Source of the DNA: Mycobacterium aquaticum
GTDB lineage: Bacteria > Actinomycetota > Actinomycetes > Mycobacteriales > Mycobacteriaceae
Length of the DNA: 64,000 nt
NCBI RefSeq assembly: GCF_002086485.1
Contig: NZ_MVHF01000003.1
Coordinates: 1 to 64,000 of the forward strand
Direction: 5' to 3'
Shown in pieces: positions 24,109-34,399 of the stretch. The position numbers and the translations under genes were made by a program. Each line of letters begins with the position of its first letter. Position 1 is the first letter of the stretch. Below the pieces are notes generated by a model. That model did not search any database. It saw only the letters and a list, made by a program, of their open reading frames with translations, and was not told where the DNA came from.

Positions 24109-24744
24109 GTGTGCGTGATCAGACTTCTCGGCGTCGGCGTGGGCATGGTGGCCCTGCTCTGCCTGGCCGGTGGGGTGGCCGGTGCGGATCCGCTTCCGGT
24201 GGCCGACGTCACCCAGTCGGCTGACACCGACGACGGGTGGCATCTGAGCGCATCGCTGACCCGGATGACGATCAACTCGGTGCCGAACATGGCCGCGACC
24301 GCGTTCACCCGCGAGGGTTTCGTCACGGGCAAGGCCGCGGCCACCATCGACGGCAACGGCGGCGTTGCCGTCAACTCCGGAACCCTGGTACTCGGGCTTC
24401 AATTGGGCTGCCAGATCGACCTCAGCGAGGGCGCCAGCATCGGCGGTGACGCCGACATCGGGATCAACCCCGGCATCAACGGCAACGTGCTGAACGACAT
24501 CGGCCCGTGTGCGGATCTCGGTGGCAACGTGTCGGTGAACCTGTTGCCCGGCACCATTACCAACGTCGGGCTCGGCAAGAAGGAACTCAAGGGCCGTACC
24601 GGGGAGATCGTCGTGCACGATGCGCACGTCAAAGTCGATGCGTGCGGTGGTCCGGTGTCCATCCGGTTCTTCGCCACCGCGATGATCGACACCGACAAAT
24701 CCGACGACAGCGTCAACGCCTACGGGGACATCCTTTCGCTATGA
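24109..24744 (+). CDS. MspA-family outer-membrane porin
   Basis: 211 residues. A signal peptide (about residues 1-26, ending GVAGA) precedes an all-beta domain. Family hallmarks are TREGFVTGKA (compare TREWFHSGRA in MspA), the LVLGLQLGCQIDLS strand, PGTITNVGLG and the C-terminal VKVDACGGPVSIRFFA. Such proteins form octameric channels in the mycomembrane for small hydrophilic solutes. Cysteines in the mature domain (GLQLGCQ, GPCADL, DACGG) are unlike cysteine-free MspA. The start may be GTG 24109 or GTG 24115; GGCGGGG is just upstream. It overlaps the next gene as ATGA. Confidence 0.88.
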   Translation: MCVIRLLGVGVGMVALLCLAGGVAGADPLPVADVTQSADTDDGWHLSASLTRMTINSVPNMAATAFTREGFVTGKAAATIDGNGGVAVNSGTLVLGLQLGCQIDLSEGASIGGDADIGINPGINGNVLNDIGPCADLGGNVSVNLLPGTITNVGLGKKELKGRTGEIVVHDAHVKVDACGGPVSIRFFATAMIDTDKSDDSVNAYGDILSL

Positions 24745-25163
24745 CGGTGCGATGGCTCCGGATGGCGGCACTCGTGCCGTGGGTGGCCGCGACGGTCATC
24801 AACATTCCTGTCGCTGAAGCCGACAACTGCACGGGCGCAGGAGATTTCGGTGCGGCAGCCGGCTGCGCGGCACCGGGCGACGGATCCGGGAAGACCGAAA
24901 GCTGGCCACCGACATCGGTGGACTGGCCGCCCGATTTCAGCTCCGACTCGGACACCGCAGGCAAGGGCACCGGCCAGGCCGCCGCGACCCCGATCGTACG
25001 GCCGACCGGCCAGCCCGCGCCGCATACGAGATCTCCTGCAGGCCAGGGTGATTCGCCCAGCACATCGACAAGTCCGACCCCGATCGGCGCGGCGGGCGGC
25101 GCGCCGTCGACGGCAGTCCCGACGTCCACACCGATCGTGGCGCCCACGGCACCCACACCGTAG
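24741..25163 (+). CDS. Secreted Pro/Thr/Ser-rich protein linked to the porin
   Basis: 140 residues, not assignable to a named family. A probable signal peptide (residues 1-27, ending PVAEA) is followed by a short segment with two cysteines ([15 protein letters not shown]) and then a long low-complexity tail rich in Pro, Thr, Ser, Gly and Ala. The start overlaps the porin stop as ATGA, so the two are co-translated. A cell-envelope or periplasmic role tied to the porin is an inference from this coupling only. Confidence 0.7.
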   Translation: MTVRWLRMAALVPWVAATVINIPVAEADNCTGAGDFGAAAGCAAPGDGSGKTESWPPTSVDWPPDFSSDSDTAGKGTGQAAATPIVRPTGQPAPHTRSPAGQGDSPSTSTSPTPIGAAGGAPSTAVPTSTPIVAPTAPTP

Positions 25164-25203
25164 GCGGGTACCTACCCGTTGTGCGCGCGGCGCGCCGACC
25201 CCC

Positions 25204-25209
25204 GATACT
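25204..25209 (+). promoter_or_regulatory. Candidate -10 box of ppc
   Basis: GATACT ends 7 nt before the ppc ATG, again with no Shine-Dalgarno sequence, which would fit a leaderless message. The match to TANNNT is imperfect. Confidence 0.3.
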
Positions 25210-25216
25210 GGGACAC

Positions 25217-28006
25217 ATGCCAGAGGCTTCCGACACCACCTTGTTGCCCATCGGTTCGGTGTACCGCACCCAGGTGGGTCGCGAAGCCACCGAGCCCATG
25301 CGCGAGGACATCAGGCTGCTGGGCACGATCCTCGGCGACACCGTGCGCGAACAGAACGGCGAGGAGGTGTTCGACCTCATCGAACGTGCCCGGGTGGAAT
25401 CGTTCCGCGTCCGGCGCTCCGAGATCGACCGAGCGGAGCTGGCCGGACTGTTCGGCGGTATCGATGTCCACCAGGCCATTCCGGTCATCCGGGCGTTCAC
25501 GCACTTCGCGCTGCTGGCCAACGTGGCCGAGGACATCCACCGGGAACGTCGCCGCGCTGTGCACGTGGCGGCAGGCGAACCCCCGCAGGACAGCAGCCTG
25601 GCGGCCACCTACCGCAAGTTGGACTCGGCCGCTCTCGATGCCGCCGCCGTGGCCGACGCGCTGACCGGAGCGCTGGTCTCGCCCGTCATCACCGCACATC
25701 CCACCGAAACTCGGCGCCGGACCGTGTTCGACACCCAGCACCGCATCACCGAGTTGATGCGCATGCGGCTGCACGGCCAGACCCGTACCGCCGACGACCG
25801 CGATATCGAGGTCGAGCTGCGACGGCACATCCTGACGCTGTGGCAGACGGCGTTGGTGCGGCTGTCCCGGCTGAAGATCTCCGACGAGATCGAAACCGGT
25901 CTGCGGTACTACCCGGCGGCCTTCTTCGAGGTCATACCGCAGGTCAACGCTCAGGTGCGCAGCGAGCTGCAGAACCGCTGGCCCGATGCCGGGCTGCTGG
26001 AGGTCCCGATCCTGCGGCCGGGCTCGTGGATCGGCGGTGACCGCGACGGCAACCCCAACGTCACACCGGAGATCGTGCGGCTGGCCACCGGCCGGGCCGC
26101 GTACACGGCGCTCGCGCACTACTTCACCGAGATCACCGCTCTGGAGGAAGAGCTGTCGCTGTCGGTGCGCCTGGTCCGGGTCAGCCCGGCGCTCACCGCG
26201 CTCGCCGACGCGTGCGCCGAGCCGGCCCGCGTCGACGAGCCCTACCGGCGCGCGCTACGCGTGATCCACGCGCGCCTGACAGCCACCGCCGCCGAGATCC
26301 TCGACGAGCAGCCCGAACAGGTGCTCGACCTGGGGCTGACCGCGTACCGCACACCCGCGGAGCTGCTCGCCGACCTCGACATCGTCGACGCTTCACTGCG
26401 CGGGCACGGGAGCGCCGTGCTGGCCGATGATCGCCTGGCCCGGCTGCGAGAGGCCGTGCGGGTCTTCGGTTTTCATCTGTGCGGCTTGGACATGCGGCAG
26501 AACTCGGAGACACACGAGCAGGTGATCGCCGAGCTACTGGCCTGGGCAGGCGTACATCCCGACTACGCGTCGCTGCCAGAGGCCGAGCGGGTCCAACTGC
26601 TCGCCGCCGAGGTGGCCACCCGCCGACCCTTGATCGGTGAGGGCGCGCAGCTCTCCGAACTGGCCCGCAAGGAGCTCGGGATCGTCGCCGCGGCGGCCAG
26701 GGCGGTCAAAGTGCTCGGCCCGGAGGCGGTGCCCAACTACATCATCTCGATGTGCCAGTCGGTCTCCGACCTGCTGGAGGCCGCGGTGCTCCTGAAAGAG
26801 GCTGGGCTGCTGGATGTTTCAGCCGGGTACTGTCCGGTCGGGATCGTGCCGCTGTTCGAGACCATCGACGACCTGCAGCGCGGTTCGACCATCCTGGAGG
26901 ATGCGCTGGACCTGCCGGTGTACCGGGAGATCGTCACTGCGCGCGAGCAGCAGCAGGAAGTGATGCTCGGCTACTCGGACTCCAACAAGGACGGTGGCTA
27001 CCTGGCCGCCAACTGGGCGCTGTACCGCGCCGAGCTCGACCTCGTGGAGTCGGCGCGTAAGACCGGAATCCGGTTGCGGCTCTTCCACGGTCGCGGTGGC
27101 ACCGTCGGCCGCGGCGGCGGTCCCAGCTACGACGCCATCCTCGCGCAGCCTCCCGGCGCGGTGAAGGGATCACTGCGGATCACCGAACAGGGCGAGGTGA
27201 TCGCGGCCAAGTATGCCGAACCCCGGATCGCACACCGCAACCTGGAGACGCTGCTGGCGGCGACCCTGGAATCGACCCTGCTCGACGTCGAAGGACTCGG
27301 CGACGAGGCGGGGCCGGCCTACGCGGTGCTCGACGACCTCGCGGCCCGGGCTCAGCGGGCCTACGCCGAATTGGTGCACGACACACCGGGTTTCGTCGAC
27401 TACTTCAAGGCGTCCACACCGGTCAGTGAGATCGGCGCGCTCAACATCGGCAGCAGGCCGACCTCTCGCAAGCCGACCACCTCGATCGCCGATCTGCGTG
27501 CCATCCCCTGGGTGCTGGCCTGGAGCCAGTCGCGCGTCATGTTGCCGGGCTGGTACGGCACCGGGACGGCGTTCGAGGAATGGATCGCCGAAGGAGACGG
27601 GCGACTGGAGGTGCTGCAAGATCTGTACCAGCGCTGGCCGTTCTTCGCGACCGTGCTGTCCAACATGGCCCAGGTGCTCGCCAAGTCCGATATGGGCCTG
27701 GCAGCGCGGTATTCAGAACTGGTCGACGACGAGGATCTGCGGGCCCGGGTGTTCGACAAGATCGTCGCCGAACACGAGCGCACCATTCGCATGCACGGGC
27801 TGATCACCGGCCAGGACGATCTGCTGGCCGACAACCCGGCGCTGGCCCGCTCGGTGTTCAACCGGTTCCCGTACCTCGAGCCACTCAACCATCTGCAGGT
27901 GGAACTGTTGCGGCGCTACCGTTCCGGGGACACCGACGAGTTGGTGCAGCGCGGCATCCTGCTCACCATGAGCGGTCTGGCCACCGCGCTCCGCAACAGC
28001 GGTTAG
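25217..28006 (+). CDS. ppc: Phosphoenolpyruvate carboxylase
   Basis: 929 residues. It carboxylates phosphoenolpyruvate to oxaloacetate, refilling the TCA cycle. The catalytic His161 lies in [14 protein letters not shown]. Other signatures are [15 protein letters not shown], the active-site stretch [16 protein letters not shown], and [14 protein letters not shown]. The ATG at 25217 was chosen because codons further upstream would overlap the region before the promoter and are not conserved-looking. The last codons lie in the first copy of a 26-nt tandem duplication. M. tuberculosis relies on another carboxylating enzyme as well, so this gene's importance may vary. Confidence 0.96.
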   Translation: MPEASDTTLLPIGSVYRTQVGREATEPMREDIRLLGTILGDTVREQNGEEVFDLIERARVESFRVRRSEIDRAELAGLFGGIDVHQAIPVIRAFTHFALLANVAEDIHRERRRAVHVAAGEPPQDSSLAATYRKLDSAALDAAAVADALTGALVSPVITAHPTETRRRTVFDTQHRITELMRMRLHGQTRTADDRDIEVELRRHILTLWQTALVRLSRLKISDEIETGLRYYPAAFFEVIPQVNAQVRSELQNRWPDAGLLEVPILRPGSWIGGDRDGNPNVTPEIVRLATGRAAYTALAHYFTEITALEEELSLSVRLVRVSPALTALADACAEPARVDEPYRRALRVIHARLTATAAEILDEQPEQVLDLGLTAYRTPAELLADLDIVDASLRGHGSAVLADDRLARLREAVRVFGFHLCGLDMRQNSETHEQVIAELLAWAGVHPDYASLPEAERVQLLAAEVATRRPLIGEGAQLSELARKELGIVAAAARAVKVLGPEAVPNYIISMCQSVSDLLEAAVLLKEAGLLDVSAGYCPVGIVPLFETIDDLQRGSTILEDALDLPVYREIVTAREQQQEVMLGYSDSNKDGGYLAANWALYRAELDLVESARKTGIRLRLFHGRGGTVGRGGGPSYDAILAQPPGAVKGSLRITEQGEVIAAKYAEPRIAHRNLETLLAATLESTLLDVEGLGDEAGPAYAVLDDLAARAQRAYAELVHDTPGFVDYFKASTPVSEIGALNIGSRPTSRKPTTSIADLRAIPWVLAWSQSRVMLPGWYGTGTAFEEWIAEGDGRLEVLQDLYQRWPFFATVLSNMAQVLAKSDMGLAARYSELVDDEDLRARVFDKIVAEHERTIRMHGLITGQDDLLADNPALARSVFNRFPYLEPLNHLQVELLRRYRSGDTDELVQRGILLTMSGLATALRNSG

Positions 28007-28035
28007 ATCGTTGCTGCCGCAACAGCGGCTAGATC
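27991..28035. repeat. 26-nt tandem duplication across the ppc stop
   Basis: A 19-nt block beginning CCGCAACAGCGG occurs at 27991-28009 and again at 28017-28035 with one difference (GTTAG versus GCTAG), a period of 26 nt. The first copy encodes the ppc stop; the second provides the stop of the convergent small gene. A GTTGC/GCAAC hairpin (28010-28023) lies between and could stop transcription in either direction. Confidence 0.7.
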
Positions 28036-28403
28036 CCCGCCGTACGGCGCACCACATCGACCACGCGCCGCACCGCATTCTCGGCTGTGGCCATCGGCGA
28101 CGCGACAGCCTCGCCGATGTCCACGATGGCTTCGACGCGGTTCACGATGCCTTCGAGCCGCTCGACCATGGCGATCAGCCGCGGGGCCAGTTCGTCGATG
28201 CTGGTAATCGTCCGGTTGAACCGCTCGAGGGTGACATCCAAGTCGCCGATCGAGCTGTTGAGGCTGGTCACCGTGGTGTCGAGGTCGGTCAACAGGGCAT
28301 CGATCTGCTCGACCGTGGCGTCGGCGTTCAGCGCCGCCTGGGTGAGTGTCTTGATCCGCCGGCGCGGCGCGGGGCGGCCCCGGCTGTCGCCTCTGTCTGC
28401 CAT
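28029..28403 (-). CDS. Small coiled-coil protein, unknown function
   Basis: 124 residues with no family I can name. After a basic N-terminus (GRPAPRRRIK), residues about 25-100 are a heptad-like alpha-helical stretch (VEQIDALLTDLDTTVTSLN and following), so a coiled coil or helical bundle is likely. The C-terminus is again basic. The ATG at 28403 is preceded by CATACT at 7 nt on the minus strand, resembling the leaderless pattern. It converges on ppc. Confidence 0.65.
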   Translation of the reverse strand: MADRGDSRGRPAPRRRIKTLTQAALNADATVEQIDALLTDLDTTVTSLNSSIGDLDVTLERFNRTITSIDELAPRLIAMVERLEGIVNRVEAIVDIGEAVASPMATAENAVRRVVDVVRRTAGI

Positions 28404-28460
28404 GACAGTCAGTATGGCCGGTGATGGAACCGAGCCCGGCACCGGTGCGTCTGAACCGGT

Positions 28461-28607
28461 GTGACGAAATACTGTTCGTACCGCTGGCAACTGAGATGTG
28501 AGCGCCCCGACCGGGCGCCGTCCGACTACCTGGCGGGGTACCGGGAAGCGCTGGCCGACGCAGGGCGGGGCCGACCGTCCGACGCCGATGACGTGCGTCG
28601 CGGCTAG
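28461..28607 (+). CDS. Possible 48-aa protein
   Basis: A GTG opens a 48-residue frame starting MTKYCSYRWQLRCERPDRAP. The N-terminal part with two cysteines and aromatic residues does not look like random frame; the rest is charged. Its TAG and the TAG of the convergent ferredoxin reductase share the palindrome CTAG at 28604-28607. No Shine-Dalgarno sequence is obvious. Not recognised. Confidence 0.35.
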   Translation: MTKYCSYRWQLRCERPDRAPSDYLAGYREALADAGRGRPSDADDVRRG

Positions 28608-29959
28608 TCGCGGACCAGCGCGTCGCGTCCGGCGCGGATCATCTCTTCGCGCGCAACCACCTTGACGCGCTCGCGGCCCTGGACCTCGCCGAGGCTGATC
28701 TCGTGTGCGTCAAGGCGTTCCCACTCCGCCCAGGTGGTGTAGTCGACCTCCTTGGCCGCGAGATGCTCGAGGATCGCGTCGGGGTCGGTGACGTCCGGAA
28801 CACGCAGTCCGGGTAGATCGCGCAGCAGGCTGTTGACGGTCTCGGCGGCGTCGGACTTGGTGTGCCCGATGAGCCCGATCGGACCGCGCTTGATCCAGCC
28901 CGTGACGTAGGTCGCGTCGATGAGGCCGCCGTCGATGTCGAGCACCCGGCCTGCGTCGTGCGGGATCACCCCGCCATGGTGGTCGAACGGCAGATCCGCC
29001 AGGTGCGACGACAGGTAACCCACCGCGCGATACACGGCCTCGACGGGCCAGTCGGTGAATTCACCTGTGCCGCGCACGGTTCCGTCGCCGATCAGCTCGG
29101 TACGTTCGGTGCGCAGTCCTTCCACCCGGTCTTCGCCCAGCACTGCGACCGGCGCCTGGCACAGGTGCAGGTGAATGCGGTGCGGCGCGCCGGTCGGTTC
29201 CCGCTCCAGGTACTTCATCATGGTGTCGACGACGAGCTTGGTCGACTTGCTGGTGTTGATGGCCCGTTGGCTGGCCTCGTCGATCTCGAAACCCTCGGGA
29301 TGCACGACGACATCGACGTTGGGCGAGTGCGACAGTTCGCGAAATTCCATGGGGCTGAACTTGATCTGCGCGGGCCCGCGCCGGGCGAACACATGCACAT
29401 CGGTCGCGGCGTTGGCGGCAAGGCCCTGGTATACGTTGCCGGCGATCTCGGTCGTGAGTTGTTCGTCGGCGGGCTTCGCGAGCATGCGGGCGACGTCAAG
29501 CGCGACGTTGCCCGCGCCGAGGACCGCGACGTTCTTCGCGGTGAGCGGCCAGCTGCGCGGCACGTCGGGATGTCCGTCGTACCAGGACACGAAGTCGGCC
29601 GCGCCGTAGCTGCCCGGAAGCTCGATACCGGGGATGTCGAGGGCACGGTCGGCGCGCGCACCGGTGGAGAAGATCACCGCGTCGTAGTGCCGGCGCAGAT
29701 CCGTCAGCGTGAGGTCGGTGCCGTAGTGCACATTGCCGATGAACCTGATCTCGTCGCGCGAGAGCACCCTTCGCAGCGCCTTGATGATCTCCTTGATCCG
29801 TGGGTGATCGGGCGCGACGCCGTACCGGACCAGGCCGTAAGGTGCTGGGAGACGGTCGAATACGTCGACGCGCGCGTGCCCGTACTCCTTGGTCAGGATG
29901 TCCGCGGCATAGATTCCCGCGGGACCTGCACCGATAACCGCTATCTGGATCGTCCTCAT
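28604..29959 (-). CDS. Ferredoxin-NADP+ reductase (FprA/adrenodoxin reductase type), iron-regulated
   Basis: 451 residues. It moves electrons between NADPH and a ferredoxin through FAD. The FAD-binding VIGAGPAGIYAADIL is at the N-terminus, LPAPYGLVRYGVAPDHP marks the adrenodoxin-reductase family, and VAVLGAGNVALDVARML is the NADPH-binding loop. GWIKRGPIGLIGHTKSDA is the conserved C-terminal segment. An IdeR box lies 15-33 nt upstream of the ATG, so expression should rise under iron starvation. Family members support cytochrome P450s, Fe-S assembly or reductive iron release; the regulation favours an iron-related job. It resembles fprA (Rv3106) but sits at another locus. Confidence 0.9.
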   Translation of the reverse strand: MRTIQIAVIGAGPAGIYAADILTKEYGHARVDVFDRLPAPYGLVRYGVAPDHPRIKEIIKALRRVLSRDEIRFIGNVHYGTDLTLTDLRRHYDAVIFSTGARADRALDIPGIELPGSYGAADFVSWYDGHPDVPRSWPLTAKNVAVLGAGNVALDVARMLAKPADEQLTTEIAGNVYQGLAANAATDVHVFARRGPAQIKFSPMEFRELSHSPNVDVVVHPEGFEIDEASQRAINTSKSTKLVVDTMMKYLEREPTGAPHRIHLHLCQAPVAVLGEDRVEGLRTERTELIGDGTVRGTGEFTDWPVEAVYRAVGYLSSHLADLPFDHHGGVIPHDAGRVLDIDGGLIDATYVTGWIKRGPIGLIGHTKSDAAETVNSLLRDLPGLRVPDVTDPDAILEHLAAKEVDYTTWAEWERLDAHEISLGEVQGRERVKVVAREEMIRAGRDALVRD

Positions 29960-29973
29960 AACCGCCTCACGTA

Positions 29974-29992
29974 TTAGGTGAGGCAAGCCTAA
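29974..29992 (-). promoter_or_regulatory. IdeR (DtxR-type) iron box
   Basis: TTAGGTGAGGCAAGCCTAA matches the IdeR consensus TTAGGTTAGGCTAACCTAA at 16 of 19 positions and is itself an imperfect palindrome. It lies 15 nt upstream of the reductase ATG. On the minus strand a TTGCCC -35 and a TAGGCT -10 (spacing 19) can be placed so that the box covers the -10, the expected position for Fe-IdeR repression. Confidence 0.85.
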
Positions 29993-30037
29993 GTTATCAC
30001 CAGGTATACCGGGCAAGTCCTCCGCGGGAGATCCGTG

Positions 30038-30754
30038 TCACAGACTCGGCAGCTTGGACGCGGCCTGCTCGTCGAGCAGCCACACCGTGCGCTCACGGCC
30101 GATCGCACCGGCCGCAGGCACGTCGACCGGTGCGGCCCCGCCCACTGCGGCGGCCACCGCTTCGGCCTTCTCGGCGCCGGCCACCACAAGCCAGACCTCG
30201 CGGGCGCGGTGTATCGCGGGCAAGGTCAGCGTGATACGTCGGGGCGGCGGCTTGGGGGAGTCGGTCACCGCGACCACCAACCGCTCGGTCTCCTTCACCG
30301 CAGCGGTGTCGGGGAACAACGAGTTGATGTGTCCATCGCCGCCCATCCCGAGCAGATGCACGTCGAACTCCGCGGGCAGCACCTCGGCGTATGCCGCGGC
30401 GGCATCGTCGATCGCGTCGCCGAATTCGCCGTCACTGGTGGCCATCCGGTGCACATTGGCCGGGGGTATGTTGACCGACTCCAGCAGGGCGTCGTGCGCC
30501 TGCTGGTCATTGCGGTCGGCGTCGCCGGCCGGTACGAAGCGGTCGTCGCCCCAGAACAGCTGCACCTTGGACCAGTCGATCTCCGCCCCGGCGACGTGGC
30601 GCAGCATCGCGATCCCGACGGTGCCGCCGGTCAGCACGATGGACGCCTCGTCGCGGGCTGCGATGGCCGATGTGATCGCCCCGACCAGTCGGGCTCCCGC
30701 GGCAGCCGCCAATTGCTCTGCGTCGACGTAGGTTTCGATCACGCGCTCAGGCAT
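30038..30754 (-). CDS. pgl: 6-phosphogluconolactonase
   Basis: 238 residues (DevB type). It hydrolyses the lactone made by Zwf. The sugar-isomerase fold motifs are [31 protein letters not shown] and the active-site segment [15 protein letters not shown]. The start overlaps the end of opcA by 8 nt, so it is the last gene of tkt-tal-zwf-opcA-pgl. Confidence 0.95.
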   Translation of the reverse strand: MPERVIETYVDAEQLAAAAGARLVGAITSAIAARDEASIVLTGGTVGIAMLRHVAGAEIDWSKVQLFWGDDRFVPAGDADRNDQQAHDALLESVNIPPANVHRMATSDGEFGDAIDDAAAAYAEVLPAEFDVHLLGMGGDGHINSLFPDTAAVKETERLVVAVTDSPKPPPRRITLTLPAIHRAREVWLVVAGAEKAEAVAAAVGGAAPVDVPAAGAIGRERTVWLLDEQAASKLPSL

Positions 30755-31658
30755 ATGTCACCTTCTCGATTCCCTGGAGCGCTTCGAAGTAGATCTCGTC
30801 GTCGTCGAGGCGGCGCATGTCCTCGGCAAGGCAATCACGAGTCTCCCTGCGAGCCAACGGAATCTGAGCATCGGGCCGACCGGTGCGGGACAGTGTCGCG
30901 GTGACGCCCGCCTGCGGCCGGGCCAGCGTGATGGTCTCACTGGCCCGGTTGAGCTCCACCTTCAGCTCGCCGACGGCCCGCGTCACCGGACCGTCGATGC
31001 GGCTGGCCAGCCAGCCCGCCATGATGTCAAGTGCCGGTTCGTCTTTCAGCCCGGACACCAGCGCCGACGTGATCGGCTCGTAGGGTCCCTGATCCACTGC
31101 CGCGGTCAACAGTGCCCGCCAGTACGTCACCCGGCTCCAGGCCAGGTCGGTGTCACCAGTGCTGTAGCCTGCCAGCCGGCTCTTGATGCACGCCAGCGGA
31201 TTCTCGCCGTTGGTGGCGTCGGTGATCCGGCGGATTGCCAACTTGCCCAACGGATCCTGTGACGGAACCTTCGGAGCCAGATCTGGCCACCACGTCACCA
31301 CCGGAGTGTCGGGCAGCAGGAACGGGGTCACCACACTGCTGGCATGGTTGGCCAACGGCCCGGAGAGTCGCAACACCACCACCTCGTTGGCGCCCGCGTC
31401 GCGGCCCACCCGCAGCTGGGCATCCAGCCGAGCCTCGGTGGCGAACCGGTCACCCGGGATGACCACGATGACGCGGCAGGGATGCTCGCGGCTGGCGGCA
31501 TTGGCCGCCTCGATGGATTCTTCGAGCAGCGATTCGTTGTTCGGTGCGACGACGAGCGTCAGCACGCGGCCGAGCGTGATGGCCCCGCCCTCTTCACGCA
31601 GCGCGACGATCTTCTTGTTGATGGCACCGGTGTTGGTGTCGGGCAGATCGAGAATCAT
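30747..31658 (-). CDS. opcA: Glucose-6-phosphate dehydrogenase assembly protein OpcA
   Basis: 303 residues. It is required for assembly or redox control of Zwf in actinobacteria and cyanobacteria. The N-terminal part ([19 protein letters not shown]) and the segment [10 protein letters not shown] are typical. There is no enzymatic motif. It sits between zwf (66 nt upstream) and pgl (8-nt overlap). Confidence 0.92.
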   Translation of the reverse strand: MILDLPDTNTGAINKKIVALREEGGAITLGRVLTLVVAPNNESLLEESIEAANAASREHPCRVIVVIPGDRFATEARLDAQLRVGRDAGANEVVVLRLSGPLANHASSVVTPFLLPDTPVVTWWPDLAPKVPSQDPLGKLAIRRITDATNGENPLACIKSRLAGYSTGDTDLAWSRVTYWRALLTAAVDQGPYEPITSALVSGLKDEPALDIMAGWLASRIDGPVTRAVGELKVELNRASETITLARPQAGVTATLSRTGRPDAQIPLARRETRDCLAEDMRRLDDDEIYFEALQGIEKVTYA

Positions 31659-31724
31659 CGCAGTCCTCGGTTCTTCATCGACGGCTCCTCGCCCGAGGGC
31701 TCGTCGCAGCGCGAGCGGTCATCA

Positions 31725-33272
31725 CTAGGGTCGCCTCCATTCCCGGCCGGACCGGCGCAACATCTCGAACGCGGAGTCCGGGCCCCACGTCCCGGCTTCG
31801 TACGGGTCGGGCTTACCGTGCGTGGCCCAGTACTCCAGCGCCGGATCGAGGATCTTCCACGACAATTCGACCTCGGCATTGACCGGGAACAGCGATGGCT
31901 CACCGAGCAGCACGTCGAGGATCAGCCGCTCGTAGGCCTCCGGCGATTCCTCGGCGAATGCCGAACCGTAGGAGAAGTCCATGCTGACATCGCGCACTTC
32001 CATGATGTGGCCCGGAACCTTGGATCCGAACCGCAGCGTGATGCCCTCGTCGGGCTGCACCCGGATCACCAGTGCGTTCTGGCCGAGCTCATCGGTCATG
32101 CTGGCATCGAACGGGAGGTGCGGCGCCCGCTTGAACACCAGCGCGATCTCGGTGACCCTGCGGCCCAACCGTTTTCCGGTGCGGAGATAGAACGGCACGC
32201 CGGCCCAGCGGCGGGTGTCCACCTCCAGGGTGATGGCCGCGAACGTCTCGGTCGTCGAGGTCTGCGAGAAGCCCTCTTCGTCGAGCAGGCCGACGACCTT
32301 CTCGCCGCCCTGCCAACCGCCGACGTACTGACCGCGCGAGGTGGTCTCGTCGAGCGGCTCGACCAGCTTGGTCGCCGAGAGCACCTTGATCTTCTCGGCC
32401 TGCAGTTCGGCGGGGGAGAAGCTCACCGGCTCCTCCAGCGCGGTCAACGCGAGCAGCTGCAGCAGATGGTTCTGGATCACGTCGCGGGCCGCGCCCACAC
32501 CGTCGTAGTAGCCGCCGCGCCCACCGAGGCCGATGTCCTCGGCCATGGTGATCTGCACGCTGTCCACATAGTGCGAGTTCCACACCGGTTCGAACAGCTC
32601 GTTGGCGAAGCGCAGCGCCAGGATGTTCTGCACCGTCTCCTTGCCCAGGTAGTGGTCGATGCGGAACACCGACGACTCCGGGAAGACGCTGTTGACGACG
32701 CTGTTGAGTTCCTCGGCGCTCTTGAGGTCATGGCCGAACGGCTTCTCGATGACCACCCGGCTCCAGCTGCAGTCCGGCTTCTCGGCCAGGCCGCTGCGGG
32801 AGAGCTGCTCGCACACCTGCGGGAACGCCTTCGGCGGGATGGACAGGTAGAACGCGTGATTGCCGCTGGTGCCGCGCTCCTCGTCGAGCTTGTTCAGGGT
32901 CTCCTTCAGCCGATCGAAGGACGCGTCGTCGTCGAACGTGCCCTGGACGAACCGGAAACCCTCCGCCAGCCGGTCCCAGACCTCCTGGTGGAACGGAGTG
33001 CGGGCGTGCTGCCGGACCGCGTCGTAGACGATCTTGCTGAAGTCCTCGTCCGCCCAGTCGCGGCGGGCGAAGCCCACCAGGGCGAAGTTCGGCGGCAGCA
33101 GACCGCGGTTGGCCAGGTCATAGATCGCCGGCATCAGCTTCTTGCGGGCCAGGTCGCCGGTGACGCCGAAGATCACCACTGCACACGGCCCGGCGATCCT
33201 GGGCATGCGCTTGTCACGTTTGTCCCGCAGCGGGTTGACCCAGTCTGCCGGACGCCTGTTGGTTTCGGTCAT
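31725..33272 (-). CDS. zwf: Glucose-6-phosphate 1-dehydrogenase
   Basis: 515 residues. It is the entry enzyme of the oxidative pentose phosphate pathway, producing NAD(P)H. The dinucleotide-binding [17 protein letters not shown] lies near residue 35, and the active-site signature [13 protein letters not shown] contains the substrate-binding Asp-His-Tyr and Lys. The ATG overlaps the tal stop (ATGA). It is followed by its assembly factor opcA. Confidence 0.97.
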   Translation of the reverse strand: MTETNRRPADWVNPLRDKRDKRMPRIAGPCAVVIFGVTGDLARKKLMPAIYDLANRGLLPPNFALVGFARRDWADEDFSKIVYDAVRQHARTPFHQEVWDRLAEGFRFVQGTFDDDASFDRLKETLNKLDEERGTSGNHAFYLSIPPKAFPQVCEQLSRSGLAEKPDCSWSRVVIEKPFGHDLKSAEELNSVVNSVFPESSVFRIDHYLGKETVQNILALRFANELFEPVWNSHYVDSVQITMAEDIGLGGRGGYYDGVGAARDVIQNHLLQLLALTALEEPVSFSPAELQAEKIKVLSATKLVEPLDETTSRGQYVGGWQGGEKVVGLLDEEGFSQTSTTETFAAITLEVDTRRWAGVPFYLRTGKRLGRRVTEIALVFKRAPHLPFDASMTDELGQNALVIRVQPDEGITLRFGSKVPGHIMEVRDVSMDFSYGSAFAEESPEAYERLILDVLLGEPSLFPVNAEVELSWKILDPALEYWATHGKPDPYEAGTWGPDSAFEMLRRSGREWRRP

Positions 33273-34384
33273 TTCTTTGCGGCGTCGAGCTGGCCCTGGG
33301 TTGCGTCGAGCAGTTCTTGCCACGACTTCTCGAACTTGTCCACGCCCTCGTCCTCGAGAAGCTTGAACACGTCGGGCAGATCGATGCCGATCGCGGCGAG
33401 CTTGTCGAAGGTCTCCTGCGAGGCCGCGGCCGTGCCGGAGATGGTGTCGCCGGTGACGACACCGTGGTCGGCGACGGCCTCGATGGTCTTCTCCGGCATG
33501 GTGTTCACGGTGTTCGGGGCCACCAACTCGGTGACGTAGAGCGTGTCGGAGTAGTCCGGGTTCTTCACGCCGGTCGAGGCCCACAGCGGCCGCTGCACGC
33601 GCGCACCGTCAGCCTTGAGGGCGGCAAAGCGGTCGCCGCCGAACACCTCTTCGTAGGCGGCGTAGGCGAGCCGGGCGTTGGCGACCCCGGCCTGACCGCG
33701 CAGCGCCAGCGCGTCGGCGGACCCGAGCTTCTCCAGCCGGGCGTCGATCTCGGTGTCCACCCGGGACACGAAAAACGATGCGACGGAATGGATCTTCGAC
33801 AGGTCGTGGCCGGCTTCACGGGCCTTCTCCAGACCCTGAAGGTAGGCGTCCATGACGGCCCGGTGACGCTCCACCGAAAAGATCAGCGTGACGTTCACCG
33901 AGATGCCCTCGGCGATCACGGCGGTGATGGCGGGCAGGCCGGCCAGCGTCGCGGGGATCTTGATCAGCACGTTGGGCCGGTCGACGATCTTCCACAGCTC
34001 GATGGCCTGCAGGATCGTTTTGTCGGTGTCGTGCGCCAGTCGCGGGTCGACCTCGATGGACACCCGGCCGTCGATGCCGTCGGTGGCCTCGTAGGTCTTG
34101 GCCAGCACGTCGCACGCGTTGCGGACGTCGTCGGTGGTGACGGTACGGATGGTGGCATCGACGTCGGCGCCGCGCTCGGCGAGCTCCTTGACCTGCGCGT
34201 CGTAGGCCGTGCCCTTGGACAGAGCGGCCTGGAAGATCGACGGGTTCGTGGTGACGCCGACGACGCTGCGGGTGTTGATCAGGTCCGTGAGGTTGCCTGA
34301 TTGCAGCCGCTCACGCGACAGGTCGTCGAGCCACACGGATACGCCCGCGGCACTCAGCGCCGCGAGATTCGGGTTCTGAGTCAT
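33269..34384 (-). CDS. tal: Transaldolase
   Basis: 371 residues, the long actinobacterial form. It exchanges three-carbon units in the non-oxidative pentose phosphate pathway. The Schiff-base lysine is in [30 protein letters not shown] near the N-terminus is the family signature. It starts 15 nt after the tkt stop and overlaps zwf as ATGA. Confidence 0.96.
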   Translation of the reverse strand: MTQNPNLAALSAAGVSVWLDDLSRERLQSGNLTDLINTRSVVGVTTNPSIFQAALSKGTAYDAQVKELAERGADVDATIRTVTTDDVRNACDVLAKTYEATDGIDGRVSIEVDPRLAHDTDKTILQAIELWKIVDRPNVLIKIPATLAGLPAITAVIAEGISVNVTLIFSVERHRAVMDAYLQGLEKAREAGHDLSKIHSVASFFVSRVDTEIDARLEKLGSADALALRGQAGVANARLAYAAYEEVFGGDRFAALKADGARVQRPLWASTGVKNPDYSDTLYVTELVAPNTVNTMPEKTIEAVADHGVVTGDTISGTAAASQETFDKLAAIGIDLPDVFKLLEDEGVDKFEKSWQELLDATQGQLDAAKK

Positions 34385-34399
34385 GATTCGCTTCCTCTG

